Assembly: GCA_947377285.1 (NCBI GenBank)
Contig: CANCFT010000002.1
Coordinates: 1-64,000, forward strand
Origin: Bacteriovoracaceae bacterium
Lineage (GTDB): Bacteria > Bdellovibrionota > Bacteriovoracia > Bacteriovoracales > Bacteriovoracaceae
Reading direction: 5' to 3'
DNA length: 64,000 nucleotides
The notes under the pieces are model-generated. The model did not search any database and had not been told where the DNA came from. It saw only the letters and a list, made by a program, of their open reading frames with translations. Numbering within the stretch: the stretch's first letter is position 1; the number at the start of each line of letters is the position of its first letter. Below are positions 22,954 through 32,087 of the stretch, one piece after another. The translations under genes and the position numbers were made by a program.

Positions 22954-23898
22954 ATGAAAAAGCTTTTTCTTACACTCACTCTCACTTTTTCTTTTGCTTT
23001 CATGGGTGAATCTTTTGCAAGTGCGAGTTTTCACTCAGCAGGCTGGATTAATACCTTCATTCCAGGAGGGGGCAGACTTGCCTCGAGCGACAATCCAATG
23101 GGGCTTCAAGAAGGAAGTTTGGAAGCACTTTTTGAACTGGGAACTTTCGGACTTGGATGGTCGTTGAATCATGCAGGAACTTTGACTTTAGACGGGACCA
23201 CAATTGATTATCCGGGCCCCAATAAATTTCATGCAGAACGAGAAACAAATATTGCCTTAAGTGCCGCAGTTTTTCAAGAAATGGGAATCAAAACTCATTT
23301 TGTTCATACTTTTTTAACTTACCGTGAACAATTCAATCGTCATCCAGGCGACCCCGGCCAGGGAATTGATATGCGCAGTATGAACGAGATGTTTAAAGAT
23401 CCCTTTCAAATCGAAATATTAAAAAGCCCGTTTTTCTATATTCCAATTGCCTTAACTTCTGCTTTTGCCATTCTAGACTATAAATCTCATCATCAAAATC
23501 TCTCGACCATAGCTCCGCTCTCTTCGACTTCTAAATCCCTCATTGGAATGAATCAATTGATCGTTTATCCCACTGGAAGCGGAGTACCTGAAGAAGTATT
23601 TTTTCGAGGTTTTATTCAAAATGAATTTTATTATCTAGTACGATCTCCCTATTTTTCTATTCCTATGAGTTCAATGTTTTTCGCTCTCTCTCACTCCCAA
23701 GATGATTGGTCTTCGGCCTTTGCCTCAGGAGTTTATCAAGGAATGCTGGCCTATCAAAATAATGGGAATCTGGCCTTGGGAAATGCAGTTCATTTTTGGG
23801 GAGTTGTGATACTTGGAATTGAAGCTTATGCCAACACAATGAATCGCCAAGCGCATCCAACACCAATTGCAGCGAATTTTCAATTTAGTTTTGAGTAA
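22954..23898 (+). CDS. CPBP-family intramembrane metalloprotease
   Basis: 314 residues. The N terminus (KKLFLTLTLTFSFAFMGESF) is a signal peptide or first membrane helix. The CPBP (type II CAAX protease-like) motifs are GVPEEVFFRGFI (EExxxR), SMFFALSHSQDD (FxxxH) and GNAVHFWGVVI (HxxxN-like). The core therefore looks active. These proteins cut substrates within the membrane, and some act in bacteriocin immunity. The preceding domain PGGGRLASSDNPMGLQEG is outside the usual family. Its end overlaps the convergent gene by 19 bases. The ATG follows an AT-rich leader with no clear ribosome site. Confidence 0.75.
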   Translation: MKKLFLTLTLTFSFAFMGESFASASFHSAGWINTFIPGGGRLASSDNPMGLQEGSLEALFELGTFGLGWSLNHAGTLTLDGTTIDYPGPNKFHAERETNIALSAAVFQEMGIKTHFVHTFLTYREQFNRHPGDPGQGIDMRSMNEMFKDPFQIEILKSPFFYIPIALTSAFAILDYKSHHQNLSTIAPLSSTSKSLIGMNQLIVYPTGSGVPEEVFFRGFIQNEFYYLVRSPYFSIPMSSMFFALSHSQDDWSSAFASGVYQGMLAYQNNGNLALGNAVHFWGVVILGIEAYANTMNRQAHPTPIAANFQFSFE

Positions 23899-24674
23899 AT
23901 ATTTTGAAAATTAAGTTTATTGTTAAGGCATTTTTCGAAAACTTTATCATGATTTATTTCTAGTAGAGTCTTTTGAATTTTAGTTTTTTTATCTGAATCT
24001 GAAAGTATTAAATTTTCTACGCTATATTTAAGCTCTAGATCGGAAATTAACATATCATTGATTGATTCACTCCAAATATTGAGTCCCCAATTCGATTGAA
24101 AAAAATCGAGCTCATAAAACTTTGTCTCACCATGCTCTTCTTTAATTAAAATCAGACCATCAGAAAATTGAATATTTTTTTGCTTAAACTTATCTGAGAG
24201 ATGATATTTATAAAGTTTTGATCCTGCTATTTCGGCCATACTATAATCCATTTGGTAATGGATATTGGGAAGAAAAAATGCAGGTGCTTTATTTTCAAAT
24301 TGAATGGTCCACTGCAAATGATTTAGACTTGAGAGTATTTTAGAATTTTTTACTTCACCAAAAACTTTTGGATAATTTTCAAAATCTTCAATCTTTTGTG
24401 CTACATTTTTTAGTGGTGCCGATATTATCAATTGATGCCACAGTCCAACATAATGCTTTTGATTAGTCGTTTCTAGGCAAGTCAATTCAATGTCATTTTT
24501 AGTTTCTGGGTGAAACTTTTTAATAAAACTTTCGAGATCTTTAATTGTTAATTTAGTGATCAAATCTGAATAGGGAACAACTTGTAAATCAACCTCTGAA
24601 TAGGCAGGAGTTATTAAACTAGTAAATGTAAGAATGAAAAGCGTAAAGTAGTAAATTGCTCGACTTTTTTTCAT
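23880..24674 (-). CDS. Secreted START/SRPBCC-like lipid-binding protein
   Basis: 264 residues. A signal peptide (RAIYYFTLFILTFTSLITPA, cut near AYS) precedes a domain with the SRPBCC pattern: HQLIISAPLKNVAQKIEDFE and NYPKVFGEVKNSKIL, later FELDFF-type strands and a long final helix (INDMLISDLELKYSVENLIL). Such domains form a cavity for lipids or other hydrophobic ligands. It is exported, so it is not a cytosolic polyketide cyclase. The ligand is unknown. Confidence 0.6.
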   Translation of the reverse strand: MKKSRAIYYFTLFILTFTSLITPAYSEVDLQVVPYSDLITKLTIKDLESFIKKFHPETKNDIELTCLETTNQKHYVGLWHQLIISAPLKNVAQKIEDFENYPKVFGEVKNSKILSSLNHLQWTIQFENKAPAFFLPNIHYQMDYSMAEIAGSKLYKYHLSDKFKQKNIQFSDGLILIKEEHGETKFYELDFFQSNWGLNIWSESINDMLISDLELKYSVENLILSDSDKKTKIQKTLLEINHDKVFEKCLNNKLNFQNIYSKLN

Positions 24675-24802
24675 AAATTATGATTTATCCCACCATTTTG
24701 TTGATTGATTCATATTCTAATTATTAATTCTAACTTAATAAATGTGCCAATTTATATATTTATTGTATTATTTTTCTATTAAGAAAGGCGGGAATTATTC
24801 AT

Positions 24803-26521
24803 ATGCAACGGGTGACGGAGACAGAACTCTACAACAGACTAAAAAAACAAGCCTACAATTCTTCACACTTTGTTTGGCTTTGGTCTGATTTAACATTCAT
24901 ACAATCATCTAATGGATGGATCTTTGGGGTAACTAAAGAGCTTGGCGTAAACTTAATTGCCTTAGAGCCACTCCCGCCTATGGCCTTACCCGAAAATACA
25001 GAACTTTCATTTTCAATTGCGCTCACAGAAATTAAGTCCCATTTTCATAATGGAATCATTGCCTTTGTGGGAATTTATTCTGAACAGGCCCGTGCCTTGG
25101 CGAACTTTGGTTTTCAAAGTTTACAAATAGGTAAAGAGCCATGGGTAAATCTTCTTGACATAAAACCGACAGGTCACGCTGGAAGAAAGGTTCGCGTTGG
25201 ACGAAACCAAGCGCTTAAAAGTGGACTGCGCATCGAAGAATGGAAATTAGCAGAAGTTATTCTTGAACCGAGTAAGCTCGCCGCTATGAATGAAGTTAAA
25301 CAGCTTTGGGAAGACCAATCGTTTGTAAGCTTATCTGGATTTTTACATGGAATGAGTTTTGAGTGCATCCCCAATGACCGCTTGTGTTTTGTAGCACTCA
25401 CTCCCAATGACACAATTGATGGCATTTTAATTATCACACCGATTGAAAACGGCAAGAGTTGGTATTTTGAAGACACCTTAACAAGAGCAAATTCAGGAGC
25501 CTCTAAAGGCATTGGTGAGCTTTTAACTCTAAGTGCCCTTGAGTCGCTTCAAGCAGCAGGGCATAGAGAAATAAGTTTAGGAATTGTCCCAATGACTTCA
25601 GTGGGCATTTGTGAATTTGGCGAAGAGCCTCCCAAAAATTTTTTAAGACTCACCCGATTTTTTCAATCCTCTATGAAATTATTTTATAATGCTGAGGGAA
25701 TGGAGCTTTTTAGAAAAAGATTTAAAGTTTATAAATGGGATAAAATTTATCTCTCGGTACTCATCGATCCCAATGGATCGAGATCGAAGACTTATCAGTG
25801 GATTAAAGTTTTAGCGGCCGTCACTTTAGCCTATAAACCAAAATTACAACTTAAAGCTAGTTACCTGATAGGCTTAATTTTCTCGCCACTAAAGCGCTTT
25901 CCTACTACTTTTTCTTTTTTGTTTTTTTCACTTATTTCTTTTTTTATGACCACAAAAATGAATCTGCTTAGTGGTTTGATTGAACAAGACTTAGAATTTT
26001 CAAAAAATGTTGATCTTTGGCAATGGCCTTTGCGAACTATAAGTTCTGAGTTTATTTATTTTAATTCTTGGCAATTTTTATTTTTGGCAGGCCTCATTAC
26101 TTTTATTCTCTATACCATTGAAAAAGAAGTCTTTGATAAAAAATGGGCCGCTTATATTTTATCATTTTTTATTTTAAACGATATTATTGTCAGGTCTGTA
26201 TCTGGGCTTATCTATAAATACATAACAACGAATGAGTCTCTGGCCAATTTAATTAATCTCTTCCCGACTCACGGTGGTTGGATTTTACTGGCGAGTCTTT
26301 TAGGATTTTTGATAACTTTAAGTGGGGCTAAAAAAGATGAGTGGCTCGCGACCAGCTTACTAATGCTCATTGTTCTAAGTTTTATTTTATCAATTTTTGG
26401 TATTTCGCCACTTTTAGTTCTCTACGGAATAACTTTTTACTTGGGTGGCTATTTAGTTGGGAAATATTATCTTCGATTTCAAAGTCTGCGCGATGCTCAG
26501 ATTAATAAAAAAGCTCCGTAA
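24803..26521 (+). CDS. DUF2156 (MprF-synthetase-like) protein with C-terminal membrane domain
   Basis: 572 residues. Residues 1-330 are a DUF2156 GNAT-type acyltransferase domain: KSHFHNGIIAFVGIYSEQAR, GRKVRVGRNQALKSGLRIEE, then SGASKGIGELLTLSALE and FRKRFKVYKWDKIYLSVL. These domains transfer amino acids from aminoacyl-tRNA to lipids, as in MprF. Residues 360-560 have about five to six membrane helices (TTFSFLFFSLISFFMTT, WQFLFLAGLITFILY, GWILLASLLGFLITLSGA, LLMLIVLSFILSIFGI). In classic MprF the membrane part comes first, so the order here is reversed. AAAGGCGGG lies 13 bases before the ATG. The specific lipid is unknown. Confidence 0.75.
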   Translation: MQRVTETELYNRLKKQAYNSSHFVWLWSDLTFIQSSNGWIFGVTKELGVNLIALEPLPPMALPENTELSFSIALTEIKSHFHNGIIAFVGIYSEQARALANFGFQSLQIGKEPWVNLLDIKPTGHAGRKVRVGRNQALKSGLRIEEWKLAEVILEPSKLAAMNEVKQLWEDQSFVSLSGFLHGMSFECIPNDRLCFVALTPNDTIDGILIITPIENGKSWYFEDTLTRANSGASKGIGELLTLSALESLQAAGHREISLGIVPMTSVGICEFGEEPPKNFLRLTRFFQSSMKLFYNAEGMELFRKRFKVYKWDKIYLSVLIDPNGSRSKTYQWIKVLAAVTLAYKPKLQLKASYLIGLIFSPLKRFPTTFSFLFFSLISFFMTTKMNLLSGLIEQDLEFSKNVDLWQWPLRTISSEFIYFNSWQFLFLAGLITFILYTIEKEVFDKKWAAYILSFFILNDIIVRSVSGLIYKYITTNESLANLINLFPTHGGWILLASLLGFLITLSGAKKDEWLATSLLMLIVLSFILSIFGISPLLVLYGITFYLGGYLVGKYYLRFQSLRDAQINKKAP

Positions 26522-26530
26522 AGAGCTTTT
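26503..26530 (-). terminator. Bidirectional terminator between convergent genes
   Basis: AAAAGCTC (26509-26516) and GAGCTTTT (26523-26530) form an 8-bp stem. Read on the minus strand it is followed by a run of six T, so it fits termination of the aldehyde dehydrogenase gene best. Its loop contains the stop codon of the plus-strand gene. Confidence 0.7.
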
Positions 26531-26540
26531 ACAAATGAAA

Positions 26541-27983
26541 CTAATAGACAATTAAGCGCGACTCCATCATCTCTTCAATAGCATAGCGCAATCCCTCTCG
26601 CCCAAGACCTGAATCTTTAACTCCGCCATATGGCATAGAATCGACTCTAAATCCTGGAATCCCATTGATAATAAGTGCTCCCACTTCAAGGTGTTGGTGA
26701 GCATATTTCATCTGAGAGATTTGATTGGTAAATAAACCAGCTTGAAGACCATAGCGAGAGCGGTTGATGACCCGAATTACTTCATCAAAATATTGAACTT
26801 TTTCTATAATGGCAATTGGTCCAAAAGCCTCTTCGCAAACAATTTTCATGTCTTCTTGAGTATTGGTTAGTAGAACTGGAGACATCATATTTTTGGTTAA
26901 ATCAACTTCACCACCAAAGACTACTTGCGCGCCGACAACCTTGGCTTCATTGATCCATATTTGCAGTTTTTCTAAATGTAATCGATCAATGAGTGAACTT
27001 ACCACGACTCCATCTTCAGAAGGTTTGCCTATTTTTAATTCACTGGTCGCCACTTTAAATTTTTCAATAAAAGAATCATAGACTGAGTGATCAACAAATA
27101 TTCTCTGGACTGAAATGCAAACTTGACCGGCATAATTATAGGCACCAAAGGCAATTGAGCGAGCAGCTTCATCTAGGTTGGCGGTCTTGTCGACAATCAC
27201 CGCGGCATTGCCACCTAATTCAAGTACAACTTTTTTCTTTCCAGATTTTGCTTTTAAATTCCACCCAACATCGGCAGAGCCTGTAAAAGACAACATTTTT
27301 ATGCGGTCATCTTTGAGCATTAATTCAGCTTCTTCATTTTTACAAACAACAATATTTAAAACTCCCGGTGGAAGTCCTGCTTTTTTACATAATGATCCGA
27401 AAGCCAGAGCAGTTAAAGGTGTATAGGGAGAGGGTTTTAAAATAACGGAACAACCACTTGCGAGTGCCGGTGCAATTTTATGAAGGGCCAAATTGAGAGG
27501 AAAATTAAAAGGTGAAATAGCAAGGACAGGGCCTATGGGAAAACGTTTGGTAAAAGCAGATTTTCCAACACCAATACCGTAATCCATCGGGATAACTTCA
27601 CCACCAATTTTCATGGCTTCTTCTGCGGCCACCTGGAGAATCATGAGGGAGCGCTCAATTTCTCCTCGGGCATAATCAATTGGTTTGCCGGCCTCTGAAA
27701 CAATGAGATTTACAAACTTATCTTTTTCAGAAGAAAGTCCGTCCCTAATTTTTAAAAGTAAATCATGCCTTTCAATTGCTGAGAGTTTTGAAAAACTTTG
27801 AAAAGCTTGGACTGAATTAGCAATAGCAAATTGCACTTCACTAGCATCAGCATAAGGAATATTGGCAATAATATTTTGATCGAATTTATTAGTTATGCTT
27901 AAGATATTGGTTGTTGAATGACCAACCCACTCATTGTTAATAAAACTTTTTGCCTGCAAGATATCGCGGTTTAATTCCATCAT
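26541..27983 (-). CDS. NAD(P)-dependent aldehyde dehydrogenase
   Basis: 480 residues, standard length for the superfamily. It oxidises an aldehyde to the acid. FNFPLNLALHKIAPALASGC (cofactor site), SFTGSADVGWNLKAKSGKKK, VVLELGGNAAVIVD (general base Glu) and NYAGQVCISVQRI (nucleophile Cys) are intact, followed by EEAFGPIAII and the PYGGVKDSGLGREG end. It resembles the lactaldehyde / GapN-like branch, but the substrate cannot be fixed. It stands alone between two convergently or independently transcribed genes. Confidence 0.92.
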   Translation of the reverse strand: MMELNRDILQAKSFINNEWVGHSTTNILSITNKFDQNIIANIPYADASEVQFAIANSVQAFQSFSKLSAIERHDLLLKIRDGLSSEKDKFVNLIVSEAGKPIDYARGEIERSLMILQVAAEEAMKIGGEVIPMDYGIGVGKSAFTKRFPIGPVLAISPFNFPLNLALHKIAPALASGCSVILKPSPYTPLTALAFGSLCKKAGLPPGVLNIVVCKNEEAELMLKDDRIKMLSFTGSADVGWNLKAKSGKKKVVLELGGNAAVIVDKTANLDEAARSIAFGAYNYAGQVCISVQRIFVDHSVYDSFIEKFKVATSELKIGKPSEDGVVVSSLIDRLHLEKLQIWINEAKVVGAQVVFGGEVDLTKNMMSPVLLTNTQEDMKIVCEEAFGPIAIIEKVQYFDEVIRVINRSRYGLQAGLFTNQISQMKYAHQHLEVGALIINGIPGFRVDSMPYGGVKDSGLGREGLRYAIEEMMESRLIVY

Positions 27984-28035
27984 TTCAATCCATTTGAAAA
28001 AAGATATTGGAATTAGAGTTTAACCAAAATTGAGA

Positions 28036-28290
28036 CTAAATGCCAAAGGGAGAATCGTCCCCGGCCGTTTGAGATTTTGAGCGCGTCGCTAAATTGCGCG
28101 CAAAGAAAATATGATCGTGCAGGAATCTACGTTCTCCCAAATGGAAAAGTTCAATTGAGTGAATATGGCATAAGCGAATGGGTGCAATAGCATTTTTAAA
28201 AACTTTGTATAAATTACTGGTCGTCAGCAATTTCTTAGGGCCGTTTTTAAAAAGATAGTCATCCCCTTCAGCTTTACAAACTTCGCACAT
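28036..28290 (-). CDS. Small CxxC protein of unknown function
   Basis: 84 residues, not recognised. MCEVCKAEGDDYLFKNGPKK starts with a CxxC pair, and later CHIHSIELFHLG supplies Cys and His residues that could complete a zinc site. RRFLHDHIFFARNLATR follows. It lies 53 bases upstream of the aldehyde dehydrogenase gene on the same strand and may be cotranscribed. Confidence 0.6.
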   Translation of the reverse strand: MCEVCKAEGDDYLFKNGPKKLLTTSNLYKVFKNAIAPIRLCHIHSIELFHLGERRFLHDHIFFARNLATRSKSQTAGDDSPFGI

Positions 28291-28558
28291 ATTTCAACCT
28301 ATAGATTGCTTGTTAATACTTGAGTTAATTATATCGGTTTTTGAATGAAATTCTTTAGGAAATATCAATTTTGTGAAAATCTCAAACTAGTAATGAATTT
28401 TAAAGCCTTTATGGTACTGATTTCAATGAGAATTGTTGTGTCAATTTTCTAGACAAAAGTAAAAATGCCCACAAGTTGTGACATTTTTCATAGTCCAACC
28501 TTTTTAATTTTCGTATAATGCCAACGAGTCAAAATAGATTTTACCAACCGCTAGGAGC
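28291..28558. promoter_or_regulatory. Divergent control region with a -10 box for the PAP2 gene
   Basis: A consensus TATAAT occurs at 28514-28519, 40 bases before the start at 28559, in a 268-bp AT-rich spacer. No well-spaced -35 box was found: TTGTGA at 28486-28491 leaves 22 bases, which is too long. Nothing else was recognised here. Confidence 0.4.
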
Positions 28559-29272
28559 ATGTTCTTGGGCAAACGAACATTATGGGTCAGCCTTTTCGCT
28601 CTCTTTCTCGTTTTAGCTTTTTTTGAGCTCACCGACACAGATATGATTATTCAAAATCATCTCTACTTATATCCTGAAAAAATTTGGATTTTAAAAGATC
28701 CCCATTCATTTTATCGCGCCATTTTTTACACTGGAATTAAAATTCCTATTTATATCGCAGGCGTTGGCGCACTTATAGCATTTATCTTTTCATGGAAAAA
28801 GAAAATTTGGGGACAATACCGAAAAGGATTATTAATTGCCGCTTTAAGTTTAATCATTCTTCCTTTAACCATTGCTGTTCCAGGAAAAAATTTAACCAAC
28901 ACTCACTGCCCTTCTGAGTTAGTTAATTTTGGAGGACCAAACCCGTACGTGAAATTATTCGACTCTTATCCATTAAACCCCAACTCTCCCGATGGAAAAT
29001 TTCCCAGAGGACATTGCTTTCCAGCAGGACATGCTTCAGGTGGATTTGCTTTATTAGGTTTCGTTTGTGTCTTTCGAAATAAACGAAATAAAATATTAGC
29101 ATTTATTCTTTCCATGAGTGTCGGATGGGTCATGGGAGTTTACCAAATGCTCCGCGGCGCCCACTTTTTAAGCCATCACTTAATTACAATGATTTTAGCC
29201 TTTATATTAGTTTCTTCCTTAAACCTTTTGATCAAGGATTTTGACCATGAAAGCATTGAACCTCAAAAATAA
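28559..29272 (+). CDS. PAP2-family membrane phosphatase
   Basis: 237 residues with about six membrane helices (LWVSLFALFLVLAFFEL, IYIAGVGALIAFIFSW, KGLLIAALSLIILPLTIAV, others). The PAP2 motifs are FPRGHCFPAGHASGGFALLG (SGH-type: here AGH) and the later RGAHFLSHHLI (R...H). Such enzymes remove phosphate from lipids, such as undecaprenyl-PP, phosphatidylglycerol-P or lipid A. The canonical first motif Lys-x6-Arg-Pro is not obvious (YPLNPNSPDGKFPRGH may stand in for it). AGGAGC lies just before the ATG. The transketolase gene begins inside its end (26-base overlap). Confidence 0.78.
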   Translation: MFLGKRTLWVSLFALFLVLAFFELTDTDMIIQNHLYLYPEKIWILKDPHSFYRAIFYTGIKIPIYIAGVGALIAFIFSWKKKIWGQYRKGLLIAALSLIILPLTIAVPGKNLTNTHCPSELVNFGGPNPYVKLFDSYPLNPNSPDGKFPRGHCFPAGHASGGFALLGFVCVFRNKRNKILAFILSMSVGWVMGVYQMLRGAHFLSHHLITMILAFILVSSLNLLIKDFDHESIEPQK

Positions 29273-31244
29273 ATTAGCTCCTACTCCTGGCCAAAATCCA
29301 AAGTACGCAGTGAGTGTTAAGAACCTGGCCAATCAAGAAGTCGTCTTAGGTGATCCTAGGGCCACCAGAGCTCTTGTGGCCTTAATGAATCAACACGCAA
29401 CTATTGGCGGAGCAGCTGCTCATTGGGGTGGTCCTGCGGCGTTTGCGGAAATGGTTTCTGCTGTTCACGGAATCATGTTCAAAGATAAATCAAAAAATTG
29501 GTTTGAGACATATAATTTTGTCAACGATGCCGGCCACGCTGAAAATGGAATTTATGCCCTTCGAGCAAATTATGGATTTGATCATTTAACATTAAAAGAC
29601 CTGCGAGGATTTCGCTCAATTGAAAGTAAACTTACAGGCCACGGTGAAGCTCACTTAAATCCTGAAGGTGTTTTTATTTCTAATGGCCCGTTGGGTTCAG
29701 GCCTTCCACAAGCTCAAGGTCTGGCCATTGCTGATAAAATTTTAGGAAATAAACGAACAACTATTTGTATGCTCTCTGATGGTGGAGCGATGGAAGGAGA
29801 GGCCAAAGAATCACTGGCCGCTATTGCCGGTCTTGCTCAAAAAAATAAAATCAATCCCTTTGTTTTAATTATTTCAGATAATAATACTAAGCTTGGTGGA
29901 CGAATTGATGAAGACTCTTTTTCCATGACTCCAACTTTTCAAGCATTAGCAACTTTAGGATGGAATTTAATAGAAGAAGCTGAAGGACATAATCTTCAAA
30001 AAGTTTTTACAACGATCGAGCACGCTCTAAGTACTGCTGAAAAAACAGGTAAACCTGTTGCTGTCGTGTTCAAAACGATTAAAGGCTTTGGTGTGAAATC
30101 AACCATGGAAAATGCAAGTGGAGGCCACGGTTATCCTCTGAGCGCTTACGATGATAAATTGCCAGCTTTTATTCAAGAAATTTATAATGGAGAAGCTCCA
30201 GCTGAGTTTACTGATTGGGCCCTAGAAATTCTTAATTCAAAGCCAGCTCCAAAAGCTGCTAACCCAAATGCACCAAAGACTGAAAAAGTTCAAGACGGAT
30301 TTGCCAGAGCAGTTATTAAAGCCGCTAAAGAAGGCCTTCCCGTTTATTCATTATCTTCTGATCTTCAAAGCTCAACTGGTATTAAAGCATTTCATAAAGA
30401 ATTTCCTAATCATTATATTGATCTAGGGATTGCCGAATCTAATATGATTTCTTCGGCCATTGGATTATCTAAACAGGGCCTCATTCCGATAGTAGATACC
30501 TTTGCTCAATTTGGAATCACCAAAGGAAATCTGCCTTTAATCATGGCAGGATTATCTGAAGGACCAGTCATTGCTTTATTTTCTCACACTGGATTTCAAG
30601 ATGCGGCCGATGGAGCAAGTCATCAAGCAACAACTTATTTTGCTGCTCTTTCTGCTATTCCTCATATCACAGTTGTAAATTGTGCTTGTTCAAGTGAAGC
30701 TGAAAGTTTGATGTACCAAGCGATTACTGACTTTGCTAAAAAGCGCGAAGCAGGTCTCACTCCTAATTCTGTCGTCTTCTTTTTAGGAAGAGAAAATCAT
30801 CCTCTAAGTTATGTTGAAGGAATGAATTACCAATGGAATAAAGCAAATCTATTAACGAAAGGCTCTGATGTAACAATAGTTGCCGCGGGCCCTATGGTTG
30901 GAAAAGCACTTGAAGCTGAGAAATTATTAAAAGCCCAAAACATCACGGCCACTGTTATTAATCACTCATTTGTTAATCATATAGATTTAGAAACTCTTAA
31001 GACTTCCCTTACGGCCACTAAAGGCAGACTTATTACGATTGAAGACCATCAAGTCATTGGCGGAATGGGTTCAATGATCGTACATGCACTACATACTCAT
31101 GGAGTTGAATTCAAATCAAGTACCTTAGGGATTCAAGGTGAATTTGGACAATCTGCTTATAAAGCTGATCAGTTGTACGCTCGATTTGATTTAAGTGCAG
31201 AAGGGATTGTGAAAGCCTTTAATCAAATGACTAAAACTAATTAA
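29247..31244 (+). CDS. Transketolase-family enzyme
   Basis: 665 residues, full length for transketolase, a thiamine-diphosphate enzyme of the pentose phosphate pathway. The order is pyrophosphate domain (VNDAGHAENGIYALRANYGF, SNGPLGSGLPQAQGLA, LSDGGAMEGEAKESLAAIAG), pyrimidine domain (DLGIAESNMISSAIGLSKQG, PIVDTFAQFG) and C-terminal domain. Several normally fixed residues differ: the GDG of the diphosphate motif is SDG and the usual TPGHPE is LTGHGE. It is therefore a divergent branch, or one with altered substrate. The start at ATG 29247 has AAGGA 8 bases upstream. Coupled to the PAP2 gene. Confidence 0.88.
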   Translation: MKALNLKNKLAPTPGQNPKYAVSVKNLANQEVVLGDPRATRALVALMNQHATIGGAAAHWGGPAAFAEMVSAVHGIMFKDKSKNWFETYNFVNDAGHAENGIYALRANYGFDHLTLKDLRGFRSIESKLTGHGEAHLNPEGVFISNGPLGSGLPQAQGLAIADKILGNKRTTICMLSDGGAMEGEAKESLAAIAGLAQKNKINPFVLIISDNNTKLGGRIDEDSFSMTPTFQALATLGWNLIEEAEGHNLQKVFTTIEHALSTAEKTGKPVAVVFKTIKGFGVKSTMENASGGHGYPLSAYDDKLPAFIQEIYNGEAPAEFTDWALEILNSKPAPKAANPNAPKTEKVQDGFARAVIKAAKEGLPVYSLSSDLQSSTGIKAFHKEFPNHYIDLGIAESNMISSAIGLSKQGLIPIVDTFAQFGITKGNLPLIMAGLSEGPVIALFSHTGFQDAADGASHQATTYFAALSAIPHITVVNCACSSEAESLMYQAITDFAKKREAGLTPNSVVFFLGRENHPLSYVEGMNYQWNKANLLTKGSDVTIVAAGPMVGKALEAEKLLKAQNITATVINHSFVNHIDLETLKTSLTATKGRLITIEDHQVIGGMGSMIVHALHTHGVEFKSSTLGIQGEFGQSAYKADQLYARFDLSAEGIVKAFNQMTKTN

Positions 31245-31251
31245 AAACTTA

Positions 31252-32007
31252 TTAAAGTGCAAAAAAAGATCGAACAAATATTTCTTTAAGAGAAGTGAAT
31301 TGCTTACCCGCACACGGAATATACTGTGTGCGCTCTTTTTCAACTCCAATATTTCTCGCATCGTTTGATGTGTCTTGAGCTATCGTTGTAATAATGGAAA
31401 CTAATTGAGAATCTAGAGGATCATATCCTCCGGACTTATTATTAAATTTTTTGGTATTAATCTGAACAGTGTCTAATCCATCACTACTTGTTAAAAAAGC
31501 TACTAAGTATAATCGATCTGATAAAACGGTGGCATTTGAAATCGATTTTTGATCAATAGTCGTTTGAGTATTTAAAATCTCAGCGCAGATGGATGAAAGA
31601 GCAGGAGATTTATCTGTAATCACATCGGTAAATAATATTGAAGTGTCACTAGAGCTAAATTCTAAATCATTGCTGATTAAAGAAATCTGAGCTGAAAGAT
31701 TTGATTTATCTAATTTTGAATCACCACAGTTTTTCTTTCGTTCAACATTAAATGTATAAGTTACTTTTTGATTAGGTGTTGCAGTTAAGGCCGATTTTAA
31801 AACTGTTTTTTTATTGACGAGAGCACTACATACTCTTTTAGCAATAGTTAGTTCTGAGAGTTTGAATGTGTGCTGTTGCGGCTCTTCTAAACCTGCAGTC
31901 CCCTTGGCCAGATTTGTTCCAAAATATCGTTGACTCCCCAATTTTCCACAATTCGTAAAATTCAATGAAATGAGTGCTAAAAATATGAGTTTCAAAAACT
32001 GTTTCAT
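31252..32007 (-). CDS. Lipoprotein, paralogue of the neighbour at 32088-32798
   Basis: 251 residues. MKQFLKLIFLALISLNFTNCGK is a lipoprotein signal (cysteine after FTN). Recognisable shared blocks with the upstream gene are KLSELTIAKRVCSALVNKK near the N terminus, DKSPALSSICAEIL in the middle and GVEKERTQYIPCAGKQFTSL at the end, so the two arose by duplication. The function is unknown. The start at 32007 is chosen for AAGGA 8 bases upstream and because it begins the signal peptide. An earlier in-frame codon adds 17 residues before it. Confidence 0.7.
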   Translation of the reverse strand: MKQFLKLIFLALISLNFTNCGKLGSQRYFGTNLAKGTAGLEEPQQHTFKLSELTIAKRVCSALVNKKTVLKSALTATPNQKVTYTFNVERKKNCGDSKLDKSNLSAQISLISNDLEFSSSDTSILFTDVITDKSPALSSICAEILNTQTTIDQKSISNATVLSDRLYLVAFLTSSDGLDTVQINTKKFNNKSGGYDPLDSQLVSIITTIAQDTSNDARNIGVEKERTQYIPCAGKQFTSLKEIFVRSFFAL

Positions 32008-32087
32008 GGAGCATTTCCTTAAGGTAAGTTTTTTGAAATTTACCTCATATTTAATCAATTGCTAAAAACTCTGTAAAATTTACCTAG

